Of a stretch of DNA of 64,000 bases, positions 59,376-64,000 are shown one piece after another. The first letter of the stretch is position 1. Each line of letters starts with the position of its first letter. The notes beneath the pieces were generated by a model, which saw only the letters and a program-made list of their open reading frames with translations, searched no databases and was not told the origin of the DNA. A program made the translations under genes and the position numbers. This DNA comes from Podarcis raffonei (taxonomy: Eukaryota; Chordata; Lepidosauria; Squamata; Lacertidae), in NCBI RefSeq assembly GCF_027172205.1, contig NC_070614.1, positions 34,214,001-34,278,000 of the forward strand, in the 5' to 3' direction.

Positions 59376-59760
59376 GCTTACTCCTGACAGGTCTCTTCAG
59401 TGTCTGGCTTTAAAAAGGAGGAGAAGCAACAAAAACTGAGCCACAAATTTTCCCTCTGGTCTTGAGTTCCTCCAAAGTCAGAGGCAGAGAGAGCTTGTTA
59501 AGTCTCACAACTCTATTGAGGTAGATAAGCCAGCCCTAGGAGCTGCCTTATGCACTGGGTCTAGAACTTCTCTCTACTCAGAAAAATTGGGTGAGCATAA
59601 CCATGCATTATTAAGCCAAGGAACAAACATGCCTTGGTTTTCAATCAGTGGATTTCAAGCAGCTGCAGAATAAATGAATGCAGCATACAACAGGTAGAAG
59701 AGAGACTTGAGCAACAGTGTAATAATGGATGAGGAAGCATTGGCATTGATGCTTGGCACC
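59375..59760. other. No recognised feature
   Basis: Unique-looking sequence. Confidence 0.4.
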
Positions 59761-59764
59761 ACAA

Positions 59765-59905
59765 GTCACTGGTAGATTAGAATGCATGCTTTGCATGCAA
59801 AAGAGCCTTCTTCACATTGTTGGATCTCCAAGTAGGGTCGGGAAAGTCTTCATCTGAAAACTTAAGAGAGCTACTGGGGGGAAGTGTAGACCTATAGCAG
59901 GGAAC
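59765..59905 (+). mobile_element. SINE with tRNA-Ala-like head, diverged
   Basis: actggtagattagaatgcat, gctttgcatgcaaaagagcc, then gttggatctccaagtagggt. Confidence 0.6.
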
Positions 59906-59909
59906 ATTT

Positions 59910-60480
59910 AATGATTCAAACGTAGCCAACTCTTTCAGGTCAGCATTCCAGCAGCAGACTGGGTCAAAGATGAAAGTGGGTGAGGAAATGTGGGTATGGC
60001 CAAAAATGGACTTGTTTGAAATGAAATCAATTGAAATTATGGTGGGATAAGTTAAAATCTACTTTACATTTTGGAAAGTTGATTGCTCATTATAAGTCAT
60101 AAGATATAGTAGGCAAAATTTGTATACTGGTTCTTGAGATCAAGGAGCAGATTTTCATACATGTTTGGCTACAACTGGACACCATTTTGAATGAAAGAGT
60201 GGTGAGGACCGTTCAAAACGGCATTGATTTTAACCATTGATCTGAAAACTGCAGTAATTTTTTTGGGTTTCTTAGAACTTCCAAGCATGGATGGTATATA
60301 ATGGTTTCATCTCTCCACCACCCTCACTAAACTTTAGATTGTGGGCCTGCACCAAGCAATGCTGGGTATGAGGCTGCCAGTAAAAAAAAGAAGGGCAATG
60401 CTGCTGCCATAGACAATACTGAGATGGAGCAATGGTTTCATCTGATATAATGGTAATTCCCATGCCCCCTAACTTGGGAT
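59910..60480. other. No recognised feature
   Basis: Unique-looking AT-rich sequence. Confidence 0.4.
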
Positions 60481-60489
60481 GAGAAAATT

Positions 60490-60505
60490 GGAGGAGGAGG
60501 AGGAG

Positions 60506-60549
<44 letters not shown>

Positions 60550-60595
60550 TTATACCCTGCCCATCTGGCTGGGTTTTCTCTGCCACTATTAACAA
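60490..60595 (-). mobile_element. L2 3' tail with (AAT)n and (GGA)n
   Basis: The minus strand reads gcagagaaaacccagccaga then tgggcagggtataacatt, the L2-type terminus, followed by ATT (60507-60548 on plus as AAT) and a short GGA run. Confidence 0.65.
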
Positions 60596-60599
60596 GTGT

Positions 60600-61185
60600 A
60601 TCCTTATTTTGATCTGGAGGGTATGCTGCAGTTATTCAGAGGCACATCAGACATGTTCAGAGATGTTTTCCGATTGCCTCACATGCTACAAGATTCAGCC
60701 ATTGGCTTGAAAACCTCCAGGGGAAATGGCAACTGATTTGCAGTGATGTAAAGGAAAAGGGTTAACCCCAGCAATACCAAGCAGCAGAATGAGCCACAGA
60801 ATGAGGTGGCTGGGCCTGCTCAAGCAGCAGATGAGATGGGAATCAAGTGGTCAAGTGCTGAGGGCTGAGGTGGTAGAATGGGCTGTAGCACTTCAGACTA
60901 CAGGTGGGTGGGAATCACATTTTTGAATATTTCCCTGTGTTAAAAATGAAGCCAAGCTCAGCAGGAAAAGGGATAGAGTAGAATCTTTGACCTCAGTGCA
61001 TGAATTTTCAACTTACAGGGGGCTGTGACAAGGAGCAGTGTTAAATAAAATGGAGCCCTCACCTGCAGTGTGAAGTAGTGTCATCTATTCTACCACCTCA
61101 TTCTGCTGTATGAGTAGGCCAAGCCAAAGATCTAGACCCAACTAGGCCCAGTTTCACAACATTGGTTCACCTATCCCAGAAGATG
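60600..61185. other. No recognised feature
   Basis: Two partly inverted blocks (agcagaatgagccacagaat at 60782 and ctaccacctcattctgctgt at 61091) suggest a diverged palindromic repeat, but I cannot name it. Confidence 0.3.
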
Positions 61186-61189
61186 GGAG

Positions 61190-61375
61190 CAGTAGTGGTT
61201 AGAATGTAAGGTAGATCCAGGTTCATATCTTTGCTCAGGCATGAAGTTCACAGTGTAACCTTGGGCTCTGGAAATCTGTGAACTTAATCTACTTTGCAAG
61301 GTTGATGGGAGAACCAAAAAGAAAAAAGTTGAGCTGAAGAAGAGCTATGGGAAAAGAGTGGGAATTGGATAAAAA
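61190..61375 (+). mobile_element. tRNA-derived SINE, diverged
   Basis: cagtagtggttagaatgtaa...cagtgtaaccttgggctctg...atgggaaaagagtgggaatt follows the 16940-17212 SINE in plus orientation. Confidence 0.45.
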
Positions 61376-61379
61376 TTAA

Positions 61380-62185
61380 GCTTCTCTACAGTTGAAAGGA
61401 TAGGAGAATGTCTAAGTGCTTTACTTATAATAACAACCAGCTGCAGTTAAGCTATAAAGCAGCACAAAGCAGGTAAGGCAAATATAAGATCGCTGATTAG
61501 AATCTCTAGAAAACCACAACCACACAGGAATAATCAACAGAGATCAAAGGGTGAGGCAGGAGAAAAAAAGAGAACTTGGAGGCAGTCAGCAAAAAGCCAA
61601 GCAAAGCCATAATAAGACATAAAGGGAGGCAGAATGATTTAATGTCTGTAAGGGGAAGAAGGAATGTTTCTGAAAAATATGTCCTGGAGGAGTGTTAAGA
61701 AACCGATTAGAGGGAACACTGGCTGACCTTATGCCAATGAAGGACACAAGAACTTGTAAAATTAATAGACCAGCAAGCAAATGTTAGAACAATCCAGGGA
61801 GGTAGGGAGGTTTGCTGGGATATATATATATTCTCCTGATGGAGACACAAGGGAAAGTTATTTGCAGCTGAAAATAGATGTTGGTAGGATTTGTGAGTCC
61901 ACTCATAAGAGGTTTGTGGAGAACTGGAGTAAATGCAAACTAATAAATGCTTGGCATAACTCTTCCCTCAGGCAGAAAGACAAATTCTCTTTGCTGTGAT
62001 TTCAAAATTGGAGCCATCTGGTTGAGATTTCTAAGGATGAGGTAATGTGGATTTCAAGACACAGCTGGTTGAAATTTGTATACAATGTTCACGGGGAACA
62101 TTCAGAACTGGTGCTGATGTTTAGAAGCAACCCCCACACTGGATTATATACTACAGTTGGGGTAAAGGCTGTTACAAACAATCAA
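61380..62185. other. No recognised feature
   Basis: AT-rich sequence. A signal-peptide-like frame on the minus strand at about 61780 lacks an ATG and was not accepted as a gene. Confidence 0.35.
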
Positions 62186-62189
62186 GACA

Positions 62190-62295
62190 TACCTCCGAAG
62201 GAAATTGCCTTGTACTGACTGAGTCGGGCCATCTAGCTCATTCAGTACTGTTTACACAGACTGGCAGCAGCTTGCGAGGATGCCAGACTGGGATT
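62190..62295 (-). mobile_element. tRNA-Ala SINE body fragment
   Basis: The minus strand reads agtctgtgtaaacagtactg then aatgagctagatggcccgac, the shared SINE body. Confidence 0.6.
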
Positions 62296-62299
62296 TTTC

Positions 62300-63020
62300 T
62301 TGGCCCTTTCTAGGGTGTTTCTGCACTTAACATTTATAGCAGTATAGTTGCTGTTCGATCAGACATTTTAAATAATAACAACTTGTAGCTGCTCATCTGC
62401 CCTTTTGGTCACATGTCACTGTTGTTATGAGTTCTGGGTTCTCCTTTCCACAGTAATGGCAGGTTCTGCCCAAACTGAGAAAAATTCAGTGGCCGTAGTG
62501 ATACCTCTTGGCATCTCCATGTTCCTCCAGCCAGTAAATATTGGGATTATGAGTATGTGCACAGGTATAACCCTTTGTGTTTTTATTTTATTTTTATGTA
62601 TTCAATAATTCTAATCTTGTGGGATTAGAAGAGGAGCTATGTGTCTGCCTGAGCTATGGTGAACCTGGTGAATGTGATGAGGCTTTGCCTGCAGCTAATG
62701 ATTGCTGTCATGAGCAGTACTTTGCTTCAGTACCATTGTCTCTGTCTGCCATGTCCGTCCTCTGAACTAAGCTCTCAGATTGACAGTTCACACCAGAGAA
62801 ATGGAAGTGGCATCTCCAAAACTATGCCCATCAACCCCTACCCTCCACAAAGAAACCAGAATGATACTTTTAGACATGCCCAACTAATGAAAATATTCAG
62901 GATCCATTCTGGATTGTTCACAAATGTCAGATTTTTGGGGGGTGGTAGAAGCGTTTCCTTGAGTACATTAATTTGGAAAACTAGTTGAATAATGATGGGT
63001 ACAATAGGTCAGTGCCCAAC
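62300..63020. other. No recognised feature
   Basis: Short open frames only; no domain or splice context that would support a gene. Confidence 0.4.
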
Positions 63021-63024
63021 CAGG

Positions 63025-63117
63025 GACAGCTGTGTGCAGGATTCCTCCTGCATTGCAGGAGGTTGGACTAGATGACCATCAGGTCCCTTCCAACTCTGCA
63101 ATTCTATTATTCTATGT
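63025..63117 (+). mobile_element. CR1-like SINE tail
   Basis: gcattgcaggaggttggact then agatgaccatcagg and ccttccaactctgcaattct; head not preserved. Confidence 0.65.
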
Positions 63118-63119
63118 CG

Positions 63120-63800
63120 TTTGGCAGCATGCCAAAAATTGAAGAAGAAGAAGAAACAGCATCTATACCACTATAAAGAGTAAATGCAGAAAGAACCAGA
63201 GTATAGGCAGGGATTGAATTTAGTGCTTTTTGCTTGAAAAACTTGTGCTTTTCCACTGAGCTATAGTCCTCATGTGCTGGCAACACTATTTGTATAGTAT
63301 TGGCTTCAAAGGGATGTGTTTTTAATATAGTAAACCTAGTGCATGCAAGACCTGCTGGAAGAATTCCAGTTCTGTTTCCCAGTCCTGAGCAGAGGAATTT
63401 CATGGAAATTCTGCGGTAAATCTGGGCTGGCAGCTAAACCTCTGGCACGTTCACTCAATATCATCAGAGATTAGCTTTACATAAGTGTCCCAGATGCTTT
63501 GGTGAAGGCTGCTAACTCATTACAGAAACCTTGGGTGATTAATTGTGCGGTCTATAGTCAATGAATTAATTCATTGATTAAGCCTACATAAATTTTCACA
63601 ATTGCTCTATAGAAAAAAGGTGTTATGCTTAAGGCATCTTTGTATTTGCATATGTTTGTGTGTGTTTGATTAAAAAAATAGGTGCAGCAATACAGCTGAC
63701 TGGAGCACGGGAATAAATAATTTCAGACAGGTTGGTAGGAGTTAGATGGTAGATCCTATAACAGGGGCATTGCTGTAAACACAGATTTGCACGTGCTCAT
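63120..63800. other. No recognised feature
   Basis: AT-rich, unique-looking sequence. Confidence 0.4.
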
Positions 63801-63804
63801 TTAT

Positions 63805-64000
63805 AGGAGAAAGATCTAGGGGTCGAAGTAGACCACAAGCTTAACATGAGTTAACAGTATGATGCAGAAGCTAAAGTAGCTAATGTTATTCTAGGCTGCA
63901 TCAAGAGAAGTATAGGATCCCAATCAAGGGAAGTAATAGTACTGCTCTGTTCTGCCTTGGTCAGACTACACCTGGAGTACTGTGTCTAGGAATTTACAAG
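63805..64000 (+). mobile_element. CR1 fragment running off the right edge
   Basis: gagaaagatctaggggtcg through tggagtactgtgtctag aligns base for base in order with 22235-22415 of the larger CR1, but is diverged. Confidence 0.85.

Noticed and set aside
60272-60595. A poly-Leu frame that looks like a membrane segment.
   Set aside because: It is a translation of the AAT array at an L2 tail.
61586-61780. A signal-peptide-like minus-strand frame that might have been exon 1 of the serine protease.
   Set aside because: It starts with TTG instead of ATG, and the donor (AAG|GTCAGC) is weak and 4 kb away. Nothing ties it to the protease.

Overview
This window looks like chromosomal DNA from a squamate reptile, most likely a lizard. 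It carries split vertebrate genes with clean GT-AG introns in a sea of interspersed repeats. The repeat mix (CR1, L2 and L1 LINEs together, several tRNA-derived SINEs, hAT and mariner-like MITEs, many microsatellites) is what one expects of squamates; the species cannot be told from the sequence.

Layout. 1-1289 is the 5' part of an L1 on the minus strand, with its ORF1 open to the window edge. 1290-18180 is mostly repeats, with one CpG- and GC-box-rich promoter-like stretch near 8950-9260. 18180-22957 is a nearly full-length CR1 LINE interrupted by a small L1. 23773-36086 (+) holds an RNF112-type gene: RING finger, GB1/atlastin-like GTPase and two C-terminal hydrophobic segments, in 12 recognisable coding exons. 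39093-45807 (-) holds MFAP4 in six coding exons, including a two-codon first exon with a TATA box just upstream. 46-52 kb is repeats. 52924-57655 (-) holds a trypsin-like serine protease close to PRSS27 (marapsin) with a hydrophobic C-terminal tail; its signal-peptide exon was not found. 57.7-64 kb is repeats, ending in a CR1 fragment that runs off the edge.

The three host genes do not form a shared pathway. RNF112-like and MFAP4 are convergent, about 3 kb apart; MFAP4 and the protease point the same way. RNF112 and MFAP4 are also close neighbours on human 17p11.2 (from memory), so this looks like a conserved linkage group.

No previously undescribed gene system was found. The most unusual observations are a set of SINEs with one CR1-like tail but three different tRNA heads (Lys, Ile, Asn), tandem 148-bp units in the CR1 5' region, a 35-bp target duplication around a short L1, several nested insertions with readable target-site duplications that order events in time, and an MFAP4 that lacks the RGD motif known from the human protein.
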